Source: Lepisosteus oculatus
Taxonomy: Eukaryota > Chordata > Actinopteri > Semionotiformes > Lepisosteidae
DNA length: 64,000 bases
Assembly: GCF_040954835.1 (NCBI RefSeq)
Contig: NC_090709.1
Location: forward strand, 46,704,976 to 46,768,975
Direction: 5' to 3'
The position numbers and the translations under genes were made by a program. Shown in pieces: positions 29,816 through 42,718 of the stretch (within the stretch, counting starts at the first letter, position 1; every line of letters begins with the position of its first letter). The notes below the pieces were generated by a model. That model worked only from the letters and a program-made list of their open reading frames with translations, searched no databases and was not told where the DNA came from.

Positions 29816-30929
29816 AGCTTAGTTATCTTTCTAGTTCACAGGTGTGCATGCATAATTTAATTTTGAAAGCCACTGAGACATCAGGTACTACTGTTGTATT
29901 TATGAAAAAGAAACAAAACAAAAAGCATACTAACAACTGTGCCATCCTACTCTTTAGTTAATACAATTTATTATTTATAAACAGTTAACATTGTTAGCAA
30001 AATATTTTGAATTATATTTAACCCTATTTTTTCTTTAGTGCAACAACTTATTACAGTGCTAAATTTAATATTGATTGCTAATAGTTTATGCTAACACCTA
30101 ACGTTCTTAATTAGATGTATTTAACACAGTGAACTAAGTGTAACATACCATTCAGAAATACAATCGATAATAGTTTTGTGGTGTTTGTATGGATGAAATG
30201 TTTCTAAAATGTATAACGTAACAAAATTAAGACGATTAAAATCTGTAATCTTTCCACTTGTAATGTCATTAGACAGAACAAGAAGTTTCTGCTTTGTCTA
30301 AGGATGGTATCAAAAAGTAGTCTAAGTGGTGAGAAAGCTGTGCTTAATGATAATTAAGTGACTTAAAAGTAAAAAGAGATGCTTCATATTGCTTGATTAT
30401 TTTTAAAACTAAGTTATAAATGCAGACGCGATTGCTGCCATAAGCACTCCAGGCAGGAGAACGTTCGTTTTGTACTGGTGCGCTCCACACCTCCTCCTTC
30501 TCTCGGTGCCGTGCCCCTCTCTGACGGAGCGCAGTGGGCGGTACACTATTTTCAGAGCCTCCGATTGGGAAAAAAAGACCTGCTGATCACTTTCACACAA
30601 CAGGAAGAGAAAAGATAGGGATTTTTTCTCTTCGAAACGTGTGTTGTCTTTATGAAATTCGTGTATTTTAAACGTTTAATTAAGAAGTAAAAACCTTACA
30701 GCGTACACAAAGATTCTGAGCTGATCACGAGGAAGAAAAATCACCCATTTTTGGCGCATATAAAGTGGTTTTTAACTTTCGAAACCTGTTTTTATATGTT
30801 TTAAAGTCGTGCAATGTCTAAGTTAAGCAGGAACACATCATTATATCTCATTTTTTATTTATTTTTTAAAAAATTTAAAAATCTTTTGCCCAGCCTACTA
30901 TAAGAACGGTGACAGTGAGCCCTGCTCTC

Positions 30930-31049
30930 GCTTGCTGCCACACCCCCTTGAGCTTGCTTTATTTTGTCTGATTATGGAAGCTAAGCAGGGACGGGCCTGG
31001 TTAGTACTTGGATGCGAGACTGCCTGGGCATACCAGGTGCTGTTAGCTT
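30930..31049 (+). rRNA. 5S rRNA gene copy, diverged
   Basis: The 120-base match to vertebrate 5S rRNA includes the internal promoter: ggaagctaagcaggg (box A), acttggatgcgagac (intermediate element) and gcctgggcataccaggtgct (box C). The 3' end is followed by a T run. Several changes in the first third (agcttgctttattttgtctg) suggest a relic. It is fused downstream to sequence also found in the 5' region of the Tx1-like LINE. Confidence 0.8.
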
Positions 31050-31435
31050 TTAAGCGCAGGAGGCGCCCGTTCGCTCGCTCATTCCCCTGTTCACACGTGC
31101 AGTGCGGCTTTTCTGTCTGTTTATTTGTCAGCTTTGGCGAGACACGGGTGCTTGTGTATTAGCGTGATGGTTTTTTATTCTGATCATGAACAGTTTTACA
31201 AGTCCGCAAAGGATCGAGGAAAGGTTTTGCCAGCTGAAAAGAGACACAGCGCTTTGGCTGTGGAGACTTGTTCGGCTGGCATTCTGGGAGTCACGTTTTT
31301 CAGAATTGTATTGAGATCGTTTTCCACAGAGCTCAGATGTCAAAGCACAGCAGCAGCTCTCCACAGCAATCCTCTATAGCGCCCTTTTTCCCACAGCTCC
31401 GTCCTCATTGGAAGGAAGCAAGAGTTCACTGCAAC
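31050..31435 (+). repeat. 5S spacer / LINE 5' region, copy 1
   Basis: It matches, in opposite orientation, 50,330-50,700 (gtcagctttggcgagacacg, ctgatcatgaacag, gatcgttttccacagagctc). It stops at ggaaggaagcaagag, where the L2-like LINE begins. In the other locus the same sequence leads into ORF1 of the Tx1-like LINE. Confidence 0.8.
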
Positions 31436-34400
31436 ACTGCACTGCAACTTCTTCAACTAAAACACTACTACAGCTACTTCCTGGTCAAAGACACATTCGA
31501 TTACTGCCGTTTTACTGGGATTTTACAACCGACTCGCTACATCCATCGCAGCACAGGACGCCGTTTTTTTCATTTGTCTGCCTGCGGAGTCTCTATCCCT
31601 GCCTTTCGGCGCACGTCTGTAAGTCCATCACGTACCGGCGCTGATCTAAAAAATCTCCTCTCACTACCGCACCTGGACCGCACTCCGCCTCCCCCTGCAT
31701 CCCCGAGACTGGCCAGATCAGCGCTACTCAACACCCGCTCCGTTAACAGTGTAGCGGCGAGGCTTAATAATAAGGCAGAACTAAGTGTTTCTGAGCTTCC
31801 CCATTTCTCTGTTCATCTCTGTGGTGCAGCCACAGAGAAACCATTCATGCAAGATGTTTTCTTTTGATAAGGACAGCTCCCAAAGGGGGATGCACTTAGC
31901 CAAGCCTGGCTATCATGATCAATGGTTATCCATTGGCGCCTATCTGTCTAGGGAGTGCGAGTTGGATATCTGGACTGCATTACTAAGTGTCAGAACTAAG
32001 TGACTCATATCTCACCTTGATCAACCAATCAGGGACTGGTAGGGCCGAGTAACCCACGTGGGACTCTGATGCCCATGGAACTTTCAGCCAATCAATGAGC
32101 TGAAGTTCCTCCAGGTAAAAACAGGCAACACAATTCTAAAGGGAATTCAAAGGAGAATTCCAGGGCAGGACGGCCCAGGAGCAGAAGGCTCCAAAGGGCA
32201 GGACATTCTCGCAGCGCGCCTCCTGACCATCCTGAGACTCAGCCCGGACAACCACGGAACGGCCAGTGTGTCCGACCCCCAGAACTTTCCTTTGTTCTAA
32301 GAGTCTAGAGTGGAGGTTGCCAGAGAGTGACCAGCAGCAGGCCCCGTGAACAGGTCGGAACTGTGGACAGCTGAATCACTATTCAGAACTAGCTCTTCAT
32401 CAGGAACAAACCGGTCCTCTTCCTGACTTGCTGGGACCCACAGTCATCTTTTCTCCTGTGGACAAACTTTGCTAGTTAAAGCCAACACTAACTAGCCGGT
32501 CAATGAGCATCAGCAGCGCACCGTCGCAAGCCGCACAGCACAGCCTGGCACGGAGCCAGAGAGCGCGGATTGGACAGCAACAGCCTGCAACTGTTTCTTT
32601 GTGCCCGCTGGAGATCTGAATCCCCAAAGATTGGATGAGTATTCAACTTCAATGCATTACAGCTCGAGAATTCAATTGTTATCCCAACCAGTTGATATCA
32701 ATTTAATTCCTAAGAGTTATGTACTTGTTTGAGTATCTAATGTAGAAGTTGTAACCAAGTTCACTTTACGAAACGGTCTTAATGAATGATATACTGAACG
32801 TATGTCCTCTTGATATGTGTAACACTTTGTAACTGATTGAATATATATCTTTTGTATTCTGATAACCCTCACGATAAGATTGGTTAGATTTATATGCATA
32901 TTCTATGTATTAATAAATGTATCCTCGTGTATTAGTACCTGTGTGTGCACGTTGTTTGAGTTATGTCGCATGGTTGGATTCTAAAGCCATCAAAAGAATC
33001 AACTTTGTGATTTACTGCTACAATTAATAATTGTCTCAGTAAATGCCCAAACCCTACAGAACTGGTGCCTTCAGAGAGCCACTATGATTACATATTTGGC
33101 GTCCCTGAACCGGTTTTCCTTACATTATTTGGCGTCCCTGGGTCGGCTTAATCTACATTATTTGGCGTCCCTGGGCCGGCTTAATCTACATTATTTGGCG
33201 TCCCTGGGTCAGTTTAATCTACAACAGCAAGGCTCTTCTTTTATGTGACATTATCAAAGAAAAACAACTGGACCTTCTGTGTTTAACCGAAACATGGCAC
33301 AAACAAAATGATGGACTCCTGTTCAACCAACTAGTTCCTCCTGGATATGGTTTGTTTGACCTTCCGCGTCTTTAAGGCAGAGGCGGGGGCATCATTGTTA
33401 TTTACAACCTTTTTTACAGTCTAAGTCCTGTAGCTATACCTCCTCCCTCTTCTTTTGAGTGTCTTGTTTTAAATGTTTCTATCCCCTAATCTACCATTAT
33501 TGGCACAGTTTACAGACCACCCAAACCCAGTGGAGTCTTCTTAGGTGAGTTTGGTGATTTTCTCTCATTCTTATCCCTTAAATTTAAAAGGTTCCTTATT
33601 CTAGGGGACTTTAATATACACTTTGGTTCAACCTCTTCCAGTCTGGCTAAAGACTTCCTTTCTCTTTTGGGATGCTTTGACCTTACTCAGTTTGTTTGTA
33701 CCCCTACACATAACAAAGGACACACCTTAGATCTAATTATTGCAAATGACTCCTTTGTCTCCCACTGCACTCCCCTTGATCTAGGCCTCTCTGACACTTA
33801 GCCATTCTCTTCAATCTGGAATTACCTGTTTCTAACACTTCCCCCTCACGCTCTGTAAATTTCCGCAACTGGCGATCAATTGATCACCCAAGGTTTGCAA
33901 ATTCTGTTCTGTCCTCCTTATCCTGTTTCTCTTCCGCTGACCCTCTAGAGGACAAAATGCAGTTACTTGACAATGCTCTTTTATCTACCCTCGACACCTT
34001 TGCTCCTTTAAAAACTCGAACCATCTCCTTCTCTCGCCCTGCCCCCTGGTACAATGACCATCTGCGATTCATGAAGGCAGCCTCTCGCAAACTTGAGCAT
34101 AGGTGGCATCTTTCCGGCCTAAATGTACATTATCAGGCCTGGAGAGATTACTTATCTGATTATAAGGTTACTATAGAGTCTGCTAGATCCACCTACTTCT
34201 CTCACATCATTGAAAATCACCCAAACAATCCCAGACATCTTTTCTCCACCATCAACAGACTGCTCAAGCCAAACTGCCCTACCACATTACCTGCCTCATC
34301 ACAACTTTGCAACACATTCTTAGATTTCTTTAGTTCTAAGATTGACAACATCCGGCATCACATTCTCTCCACTACGGATATAATTTCCATACCTCCTCCC

Positions 34401-36200
34401 TCCTCATCCAACTTCTCTGGTTCCCGTCTCTCCAGCTTCTCTCTTCTTGACTCAGCATCCCTAAACAAACTAGTTACGCACATGAAACCCACCACATCTA
34501 TTTTAGATCCCATTCCCACCACTTTATTCCAGTCCTGTTTCTCTTCTCTCTGTCCCATTGTCCTCAATATAATACATGAATCCTTGAGCACCGGCATTGT
34601 ACCAGCGGTCCTCAAAACTGCTGCTATTACCCCCATGCCAAAGAAGCCTAATATGGCTCTCGACAATCTTAACAACTTCCACCCCATCTCCAACTTACCC
34701 TTTCTCTCTAAAATTCTAGAACGTGCTGTCACACTTCAGTTACATAACCACCTCATGACAAACAACCTTTTCGAACCCCTCCAATCTGGCTTCCGTCAAC
34801 TTCACAGCACAGAAACCACCCTAGTCAAAGTCACCAACGATCTCCTAATAGCTTCTGATTCTGGTTCTCTTTCCATACTCATCCTTCTTGATCTCAGTGC
34901 TGCCTTTAACACTGTTGACCATAACATCTTACTTTCTCGTCTCGAGACTGTTTGGAGTCTCTGACACTGCCCTCAAATGGTTTAAGTCTTACCTCACTGA
35001 TCTCTGTCAGTTTGTCTCTCTCAGTGGGTACAGGTCTTGGTCTTGTCGAGTCTGGTGTCCCCCAGGGCTCAATACTGGGCCCCTTGCTCTTCAGCATTTA
35101 CGTGTTCCCACTTGGTCAGCTTTAAAGATCACATGGCCTCAGCTTTCATTTTTACACTGACGATACTCAAATATACATCCATACCAAACCCGACACTGAT
35201 GTGGCTGTCTCTATTCTATCTAATTGCATCTCTGACATAAAAATTTGGATGACTCAAAACTTCCTTCATCTTAACTGTGACAAGACTGAAGTCATGCTTA
35301 TTGGTACCCCCCATCAACTTCGTAAAGCCACTCCTGTAACCCTGTCTGTAGATGGCTCTGTACTTGAGCTTCAATCAAAATTGAAAAACCTTGGGGTTAT
35401 ATTCGATTCTGGCTTAACATTCTTCCCACATGTACAGCATACTGTCAAAACATCTTTTTTTTCACCTTAGAAATATCGCAAGACTACGCCCTATGCTATC
35501 ATTAACTGTGGCTGAAAAGCTGATCAACATATTTGTATTCTCTCGAATTGACTACTGCAATGCTCTACTCCCTGGGGTATCTAAATCTACTCTGAACAAG
35601 CTGCAGTATGTCCAAAATTCAGCAGCCAGAATCCTGACCAGGTCTAGTGCAAGTGTTCACATTACTCCTATCCTGGAGTCCTTGCACTGGCTTCCGGTCA
35701 CATTCCGCGTAGACTTTAAAATCCTCATGCTCACCTATAAGGCTTTACATGGCTTGGCACCTCAATACCTGTCTGAACTTTTATCGCCCTACTCCCCACC
35801 TCGCAACCTCCGCTCTTCAAATTCTGCCCTCCTTACTGTCCCCCAAGCCCGTCTACATTGTATGGGCGACAGGGCCTTCTCCTGCTATGCCCCCAAGCTC
35901 TGGAACTCTTTGCCCAAGGATATTAGAGAGTCACCTTCTCTAAACTCCTTCAAATCCAGACTCAAAACCTTCTTCTTCAGAAAAGCCTTTACTTAACTGG
36001 TTCCATTCTTCACCCCTCTGCTCTACTTAATACCACCTTCCACGGTCTCCTCTATTGTTATTGTTGTATTGTTGTAATTATAATTCTATCCTATCTTGTG
36101 AAATCTTCTTATTTATTGTTGTAGTCTTCTTATTTATTGTTACTGTCATCCTGTAAAGCGCTTTGAGAAGCCACCTTTAAAGGTGCTATATAAAATAAAG
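31436..36200 (+). mobile_element. L2-clade-like LINE, split by an LTR element
   Basis: Two parts, 31,436-31,749 and 33,228-36,200, are one element. The endonuclease begins ALLNTRSVNS before the insert and goes on KALLLCDIIKEKQLDLLCLT after it, with ILGDFNIHFG and SLSDT. The RT has [44 protein letters not shown] and a diverged catalytic box (FYTDDTQIY). The end is GDRAFSCYAPKLWNSLP and FKSRLKTFFFRKAFT. The 3' tail is gtaaagcgctttgagaag, ggtgctatataaaataaag and (TTA)n. Frameshifts lie near 34,950 and 35,080-35,200 and near 35,460, with stops in the endonuclease part, so it is inactive. Confidence 0.9.
31750..33223 (+). mobile_element. LTR retroelement remnant with four tandem primer-binding sites
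   Basis: An LTR of about 1,343 bp (31,750-33,092) starts TGTAGCGGC and ends GATTACA, with AATAAA near 32,912. It is followed by four 33-bp units. Each carries tggcgtccctg (at 33,097, 33,130, 33,163, 33,196); the last three read tggcgtccctggg, matching the 3' end of tRNA-Asn. The insertion ends in CTACA. The 4-bp duplication acag flanks it (31,746-31,749 and 33,224-33,227), so the insertion into the L2 LINE is intact as a unit. No coding part remains. Superfamily is uncertain (ERV-like or other LTR class); it is a fossil. Confidence 0.8.
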
Positions 36201-36284
<84 letters not shown>

Positions 36285-38850
36285 GAGAGACAGGCTCACT
36301 GTCTGTTCCTCAGGCTTGGACAGGAGATCACACACTGTATTATTATTATCGAGAGACTTGCTCTTTCTTGACTGTTCCTTAGGCTGGGACAGGAGATGAT
36401 AATCTGCTTTATTATTATTGAGAGACCGGCTCACTCCTGTCTGTTCTTCAGGCTGGGACAGTGGATCACACACTATATTATTATTACTGAGAGACGGGCT
36501 CACTTTCAATTCCCCAGACTGGGACAGAAGATCACACACTGTATTATTATTGAGAGACAGGCTCACTGTCTGTTCCCCAGGCTGGGACAGGAGATCACAC
36601 AATGTATTATTATTATTTATTGAGATACAGGCTCACTGTCTTTTCCTCAGACAAGGACAGGAGATCACACAGTTTATTAATATTATTGTTGAGAGACATG
36701 ATCACTGTCTGTTCCTCTGGCTGGGACTGGAAATCACACACTGTTCTATTATTACTGAGAGACATGCTCACTATTTGTTCCTCAGACTGGGACAGGACAT
36801 TCCACACAAGATTATTATTATTGAGAGACAGGATCACTGTCTGTTCCTCAGGCTAAGACAGGAGATCACACACTGGATTATTATTATTGAGAGACAGGTT
36901 TACTGTCTGTTCCCCAGGCTGGGACAGGAGATCAAAAACTGTATTATTATTATTGAGAGACAGGCTCACTGTCTGTTCCTCAGGCTGGGACAGGAGATCA
37001 CACAGTTTATTCGTATTATTGTTGAGAGACATGCTCAATGTCTGTTCCTCTGGCTGGGGCAGGAAATGACACACTGTATTATTATTATTGAGAGACAGAC
37101 TCGCTGTCTGCTCCTCAGGCTGGGACAGGAGGTCACACACTGTATTATTATTATTATTGAGAGACAGGTTCACTGTCTGTTCCTCAGACTGGGACAGGAG
37201 ATCACACACTGTATTATTATTATTGAGAGACAGGCTCACTGTTCCTCAGGCTAGGACAGGAGGTCACACACTGTATTATTATTATTGAGAGACAGGCTCA
37301 CTGTCTGTTCCTCAGGCTAGGACAGGAAGTCACACACTGTATTATTATTATTGAGGGTCAGGCTCACTCCTGTCTGTTCCTCAGGTTGGGACAGGAGATC
37401 ACACACTATTTATTATTATTGAGAGACAGGCTCACTTTCTGTTCCCCAGACTGGGACAGAAAATCACCCACTGTATTATTATTGAGAGACAGGCTCACTG
37501 TCTGTTCCTCATGTTGGGACAGGAGATCACACTCTGTATTATTATTATTGAGAGACAGGCTCACTGTCTGTTAATCAGACGGGGACAGGAGATCACACAG
37601 TTTATTAATATTATTGTTGAGAGACATGCTCACTGTCTGTTCCTCTGGCTGGGGCAGGAAATGACACACTGTATTATTAGTATTGAGAGACAGGCTCAGT
37701 GTTCCCCAGGCTGGGACAGGAGATCACACACTGTATTATTATTATTTAGATACAGGCTCACTGTCTGTTCCTCTGGCTGGGACTGGAGATCACACACTGT
37801 TCTATTATTATTGAGAGACAGGATCACTGTCTTTTCCCCAGGCTGGGACAGTAGATCACACACTGTATTATTTTTATTGAGAGACAGGTTCACTGTCTGT
37901 TCCTCAGGCTGGGACAGGAGATCACACACTGTATTATTATTATTAATATTGAGAGACAAGCTCACTGTTCCTCAGGCTGGGACAGGAGATGACACATTGT
38001 ATTATTATTGAGAGACAGGCTCAGTGTTCCTCAGGCTGGGACGGGAGGTCACACACTGTATTATTATTATTGAGAGACAGGCTCACTGTCTGTTCCTCAG
38101 GGTGGGTCAGGAAGTCACACACTGTATTATTATTACTGAGAGACGGGCTGACTGTCTGTTCCTCAGGCTTGGACAGTGGATCACACACTATATTATTATT
38201 ATTGAGAGAAAGGCTCACTTTCTGTTCCCCAGACTGGGACAGAAGATCACCCACTGTATTATTATTGAGAGACAGGATCACTATTTGTTCCTCAGACTGG
38301 GACAGGACATTCCACACAAGATTATTATTATTGAGAGACAGGCTCACTCCTGTCTGTTCCTCAGGTTGGGACAGGAGATCACACACCGTATTATTATTAT
38401 TGAGAGACGGGCTGACTGTCTGTTCCTCAGGCTTGGACAGTGGATCACACACTATATTATTATTATTGAGAGAAAGGCTCACTTTCTGTTCCCCAGACTG
38501 GGACAGAAGATCACCCACTGTATTATTATTGAGAGACAGGATCACTGTCTGTTCCTCAGGCTAAGACAAGGGATCACACACTGGATTATTATTATTGAGA
38601 GACAGGTTTACTGTCTGTTCCCCAGGCTGGGACAGGAGATCAAAAACTGTATTATTATTATTGAGAGACAGGCTCACTGTCTGTTCCTCAGGCTGGGACA
38701 GGAGATCACACAGTTTATTCGTATTATTGTTGAGAGACATGCTCACTGTCTGTTCCTCTGGCTGGGGCAGGAAATGACACACTGTATTATTTGTATTGAG
38801 AGACAGGCTTGCTGTCTGCTCCTCAGGCTGGGACAGGAGATCACACACTG
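36201..38850. repeat. About 67-bp minisatellite grown from the LINE tail
   Basis: After the (TTA)n tail of the L2 LINE, a unit gagagacaggctcactgtct, gttcctcaggctgggacagg, agatcacacactg and a TTA run repeats about 38 times. Each unit contains its own short TTA run. Longer blocks also repeat, e.g. 36,830-37,070 resembles 38,540-38,780. Frames up to 305 codons here are repeat translations in all registers, not genes. Confidence 0.95.
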
Positions 38851-38851
38851 T

Positions 38852-40216
38852 TGTAGTGTGCTCTCACGAGGCACCAGTTCTTTAGGGGTTTGGGCATTTA
38901 CTGGGACAATTATTAATTGTGGCAGTAAATCACAAAATTGATTCTTTTAATGGTCTTAGAATCCAACCATGCGATATAACTCAAACAACGCACACACAGG
39001 TACTAATACACGCGGATACATTTATTAATATATAGAATATGCATGTAAACCTAACAGATCTTATCGTAAGGGTTATCAGAATACAAAAGATATATATTCA
39101 TTCAGTTACAAAGAGTTACACATATCAAGAGGACATACGTTCGGTATATCATTCATTTAGACCGTTTCGTAATTGAACTTGTTTACAACTTCTACATTAG
39201 ATACTCAAAACAAGTACATAACACTTAGGAATTAGATTGATATCAACTGGTTGGGATAACAATTGAATTCTCGAGCAGTAATGCAGTGAAGTGGAATACT
39301 CATCCAATCTCTGGGGATTCAGGTCTCCTGCAGGCTCTCTGGCTCCATGCCAGGCTGTGCTGTGCGGCTTGCGACGGTGCACTGCTGATGCTCTCTGAAG
39401 ACTGGCTAGTTAGTTTTGGCTGAAACTAGCGAAGTTTGTGCACAGGAGAAAAGATGAATGTGGGTCCCAGCAGGTCAGGAAGAAGACCAGTTTGTTCCTG
39501 ATGAAGCGCTAGTTCTGAATAGTGATTCAGCTGTCCACAGTTCCAACCTGTTCACGAGGCCTGCTGCTGGTTACTCTCTGGCAACCTCCACTCTAGACTC
39601 TTAGAACAAAGGAAAGTTCTGGCACTCGGACACACTGGCCATTCCGTGGTTGTCCGGGCTGAGTCTCAGGATGGTCAGGAGGTGCGCTGCGAGAATGTCC
39701 TGCCCTTGGGAGCCTTCTGCTCCTGGGCCGTCCTGCCCTGGAATTCTCCTTTGAATTCCCTTTAGAATTCTCCTCAGAATCTTACTGAATCTGAATCTCA
39801 CAGGCTCTCTGTGTTGCCTGTTTTTACCTGGAGGAACTTCAGCTCGTTCATTGGATGAAAGTTTCATGGGCATTAGAGTCCCACGTGGGTTACTCGGCCC
39901 TACCAGTCCCTGGTTGGTTGATCAAGGTGAGATATGAGTCACTTACTCCTGACACTTAGGAATGCAGTCCAGATGTCCATCTGGCACTCCCTAGACAGAT
40001 AGGCGCCAATGGATGCCCATTGATCATGATAGCCAGGCTTAGCTAAGTGCATCCCCCTTTGGGAGCTGTCCCTTATCAAAAGAAAACATCTTTAAATCAG
40101 CCTGCCTGAATAGCTTCTCTGTGGCTGCACCACAGAGATGAAGAGAGAGATGGGGCCTCATTTGGGAAAGCACAGCAACACTTAATTCTGTCTTATTGAC
40201 AAGCATTGCCGCTACA
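38852..40216 (-). mobile_element. Solo LTR, inverted copy of the 31,750 family
   Basis: Minus strand reads TGTAGCGGCAATGC ... CACACTACA over 1,365 bp and matches the LTR at 31,750 along its length (ctgtggtgcagccacagaga, ccattggcgcctatctgtct, gaactggtgcc). The termini TGTAG/CTACA are inverted. It is inserted at the end of the minisatellite. No target duplication is visible. It is a fossil solo LTR. Confidence 0.85.
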
Positions 40217-41747
40217 ATTAGTAGGAAGTAAGATCCAATGTTTTGAAAATGTAATATGTTTTAAAGGATTAAAGGGAAAAGAAATACTTTATATAAACTA
40301 ATTCAACTGAGCTCCTCTAAAAAATATAGCCTGAAGAATTGCCAAAGCACAATGTATCAATTTGGGTGACACTGGGGAAAAAGGATCACAACATTGAAAA
40401 CCACTAGGCTTATTTTCAACAGCAAAATTTGTGCTTGATAATATTTGACAAAAAAAGGAATATTACACCCACGGAAATCAATATTTACCACTAGGGTAGA
40501 ATGCAGCATAGAACAGTTGGATAGAAGGTTAGTGTAACTCTATAGTGCATCACAGAGGTCAGTCTCTTCCCCCTCATTATTCAGGCTGACTTGTTCACAG
40601 TGAACTGTCCTCCAGCGATAGTTAGCTGTAACCACTGACGCAGACATGATTTTAATACTCTGACAGCATCTTGGCTGATTTGGTTGAAGTTTTTTTCCTA
40701 TTAAACAGGAGATTCTGCGCTCAAATCCCACCAGTGTCTTTCTTCCTGTCTTGTCTTACAAAATGTTTCACTATGGATGATTACATGCAGCTTGATTTTG
40801 TTTAATGCAAGTTTTCATTCCCTTTCTGATGGCTCTCTACAGTAATTTTTAAAAGTACTAATCGGGATGGATTACTGTACATATCCTCAGTTAAGGGGAA
40901 TATATAAGTAGTGACTATCCAAATTGCATTTTTGTGTGAAACGCATTTCAGAAAATCGAAAACCAATTTTCAAAACTCACAATAACAAGACAAAGGCAAA
41001 ACATAAGTTCACTTGCACTTTATGCATATTTACCACAACCTTGCCTTCTGATCATAAAAAGTCTTAATTTTAATATAGCAGTTTTAAATGGGACATTCAG
41101 AACATGGCATATGAGAATATATGGTTAACCGAGGATGAGCAAAGGATGATCGCACTTTCTGCTTATTGCTATGAACCTACCCCTGGTTATAAAAATGTCT
41201 CAAAATTCTGACACTGAGGTGTAAGACACAATGTAACAGGCTCTCATATTCCCGAAATACAAGAAATTTTACTGTAGCGTTTTATAAATTTGACCCTGTG
41301 AACATTGCATGTCCCTCCTTCCTCATTACCAAAACATCTCAATGTCCCGACGCTATGTACATTTGTAATTACAACACTTCATTGTTTCATTTATGAGTTG
41401 TGACATTGTGAACATGGCATGTTAAAGTATATAGAAAATCTAGATCAGAACAGGCTAAATGCAATTCCTAGTGATTTATCATTTTCTTACTTTCTAAATT
41501 AAAAAAATATTTTTTCAGTGATTATGACACTTCAGTATGACATAAAATATGCTTCAATGACAGAATAAATAATAATAATAAATAATCATGGAAAAAATAC
41601 CCAAAGTGGACATTCATAGTTGTGATTATAGAATGTTAGCTATCGGGTGGGTAGCTGCGTCAGCATGCGTAGGCTGCAAAAGAACAAGTAAAGGACTATT
41701 CCTGGTGAAAAGAGAAGAAAAGAATCACAATGTTTCGGCTGTGGAGC
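40217..41747. other. A/T-rich intergenic stretch with a tRNA-like relic
   Basis: No protein gene is supported. Near 40,680-40,745 the minus strand has a T-arm-like tgggatttgagcgc after a degenerate loop, possibly an old tRNA. The rest carries nothing I recognise. Confidence 0.45.
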
Positions 41748-42232
41748 CTTCCAGGCTTCCCCTGCATGGGCGAATGTGAAGAAGATCCTTAGTAAGTCAT
41801 TGAAGAAAACCGAGAAGAGGTCGGAGTGGCCTCTGTCCTTCATCAACGATCCAGTCAGGCAGTACTCCTCTGTAAAGCGCCGTTCGTTCACATCGATTGG
41901 CTTTTTTTTGCCTTCATTCGTGCGAGTAGTAAAAGCAGACGCCCCTATTCTGCCGTGACCCAGATTCGAACCGGGGTTGTTGCGGCCACAATGCAAAGTA
42001 CTGACCACTATACGATCACAGCGAGTTACCGAGACACACGCGGCAGGGCGGAAAGGGCTGTGCTCTCTTCGTGTGACATAATTCGGAAAAGTCCTGACGT
42101 TGCATTTTAACTGAGCCCCAGTATACATCGACCCTTCGTCACTCTGAGTGACAACTCTCTTGCGTGTTTTCTCATATTTATGTAGTTTGCTTGCATGATG
42201 CCGGGAACAGCATGGTTGTTCGCTGCCATATA
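41748..42232. repeat. tRNA-His module, third copy
   Basis: It matches 57,716-58,188 and 60,618-61,063 closely (gcatgggcgaatgtgaagaa to cgctgccatatag). It ends inside the 5' part of a tRNA-Glu sequence, where the 3.8-kb block begins at 42,233. The module thus broke within a tRNA gene. Confidence 0.9.
41952..42022 (-). tRNA. tRNA-His(GTG)
   Basis: Minus strand gctgtgatcgtatagtggtc, anticodon loop with GTG (ttGTGgc), T-arm ccccggttcgaatctggg and acceptor pairing GCTGTGA/TCACGGC. The T stem has one mismatch compared with the copies at 57,912 and 60,813. Confidence 0.85.
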
Positions 42233-42646
42233 GCTTTTATCTGGCACTTTTCATGTGCAAGGAGTTCCATGTGCTTGACATCTCCCGAGGGTGACAGACC
42301 TGTGGGTTATTTGCGAAACTGCCTTTCCCTCCATTCGAACAAATGTTGTGTTAAGAAGAAATGAGTTAACAAGGTATGTGATCTAATTTACCGGAGCAAA
42401 TGTGTTTTTCTATTGGCATTGTAAATTCTTGTGAATGTGTGCATAGTGCGTTAGTGGTTTCAATATAAGACTATAAAATGTCTTCTTTGTGTTATTCTGT
42501 GTTGATTTGTAAAAAGATAATAAAGTTCGGCATTCTGTTATGGCTATAACAGATAACTTTGTGCTTCGATTTTGAGAAAGAGTAACAATAAGAGACATTT
42601 TGCAAGTTACTTGAAGATCTAGATAAAAGAACATGACGGTGAATGG

Positions 42647-42718
42647 AGGCATAAACAGGGCTCAAACCCTCAACAGACGAGTTACGAGACAGATGCCTTA
42701 CCACTTGGCCACCATGCC
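42647..42718 (-). pseudogene. tRNA-Thr(CGT) relic, copy 2
   Basis: Identical in sequence to 27,503-27,574. Weak stems make function unlikely. Confidence 0.6.

Larger units (their letters stand above)
27089..30899. repeat. 3.8-kb duplicated block, copy 1
   Basis: It is nearly identical to 42,233-46,045 at an offset of 15,144 bp. It holds a tRNA-Thr relic (27,503), a tRNA-like relic near 27,650-27,715 on the plus strand, a tRNA 3' half near 28,718-28,752 on the minus strand, a DNA-transposon relic, a truncated LTR and a SINE. The last 900 bases are A/T rich. It ends at gcccagcctact, after which a 5S rRNA unit follows. No protein gene is supported; its open frames are short. Confidence 0.93.

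Noticed and set aside
30409-30600. A possible snRNA or small RNA gene in the GC-rich stretch near the end of the 3.8-kb block
   Set aside because: No match to U1, U2, U4, U5 or U6 core motifs was found by eye, and no terminator or promoter was evident.
36418-38941. Long open frames (up to 305 codons) on both strands, rich in repeated CLFLRLGQEITH or LNNNNTVCDLLSQ patterns
   Set aside because: They are translations of the 67-bp minisatellite in several frames and strands. No start context, splice site or conserved domain supports a gene.
38852-40216. The LTRs at 31,750 and 38,852 as the two ends of one provirus
   Set aside because: They face opposite directions, the sequence between them is the LINE and its repeat, and only the first has target duplications. 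They are separate insertions.
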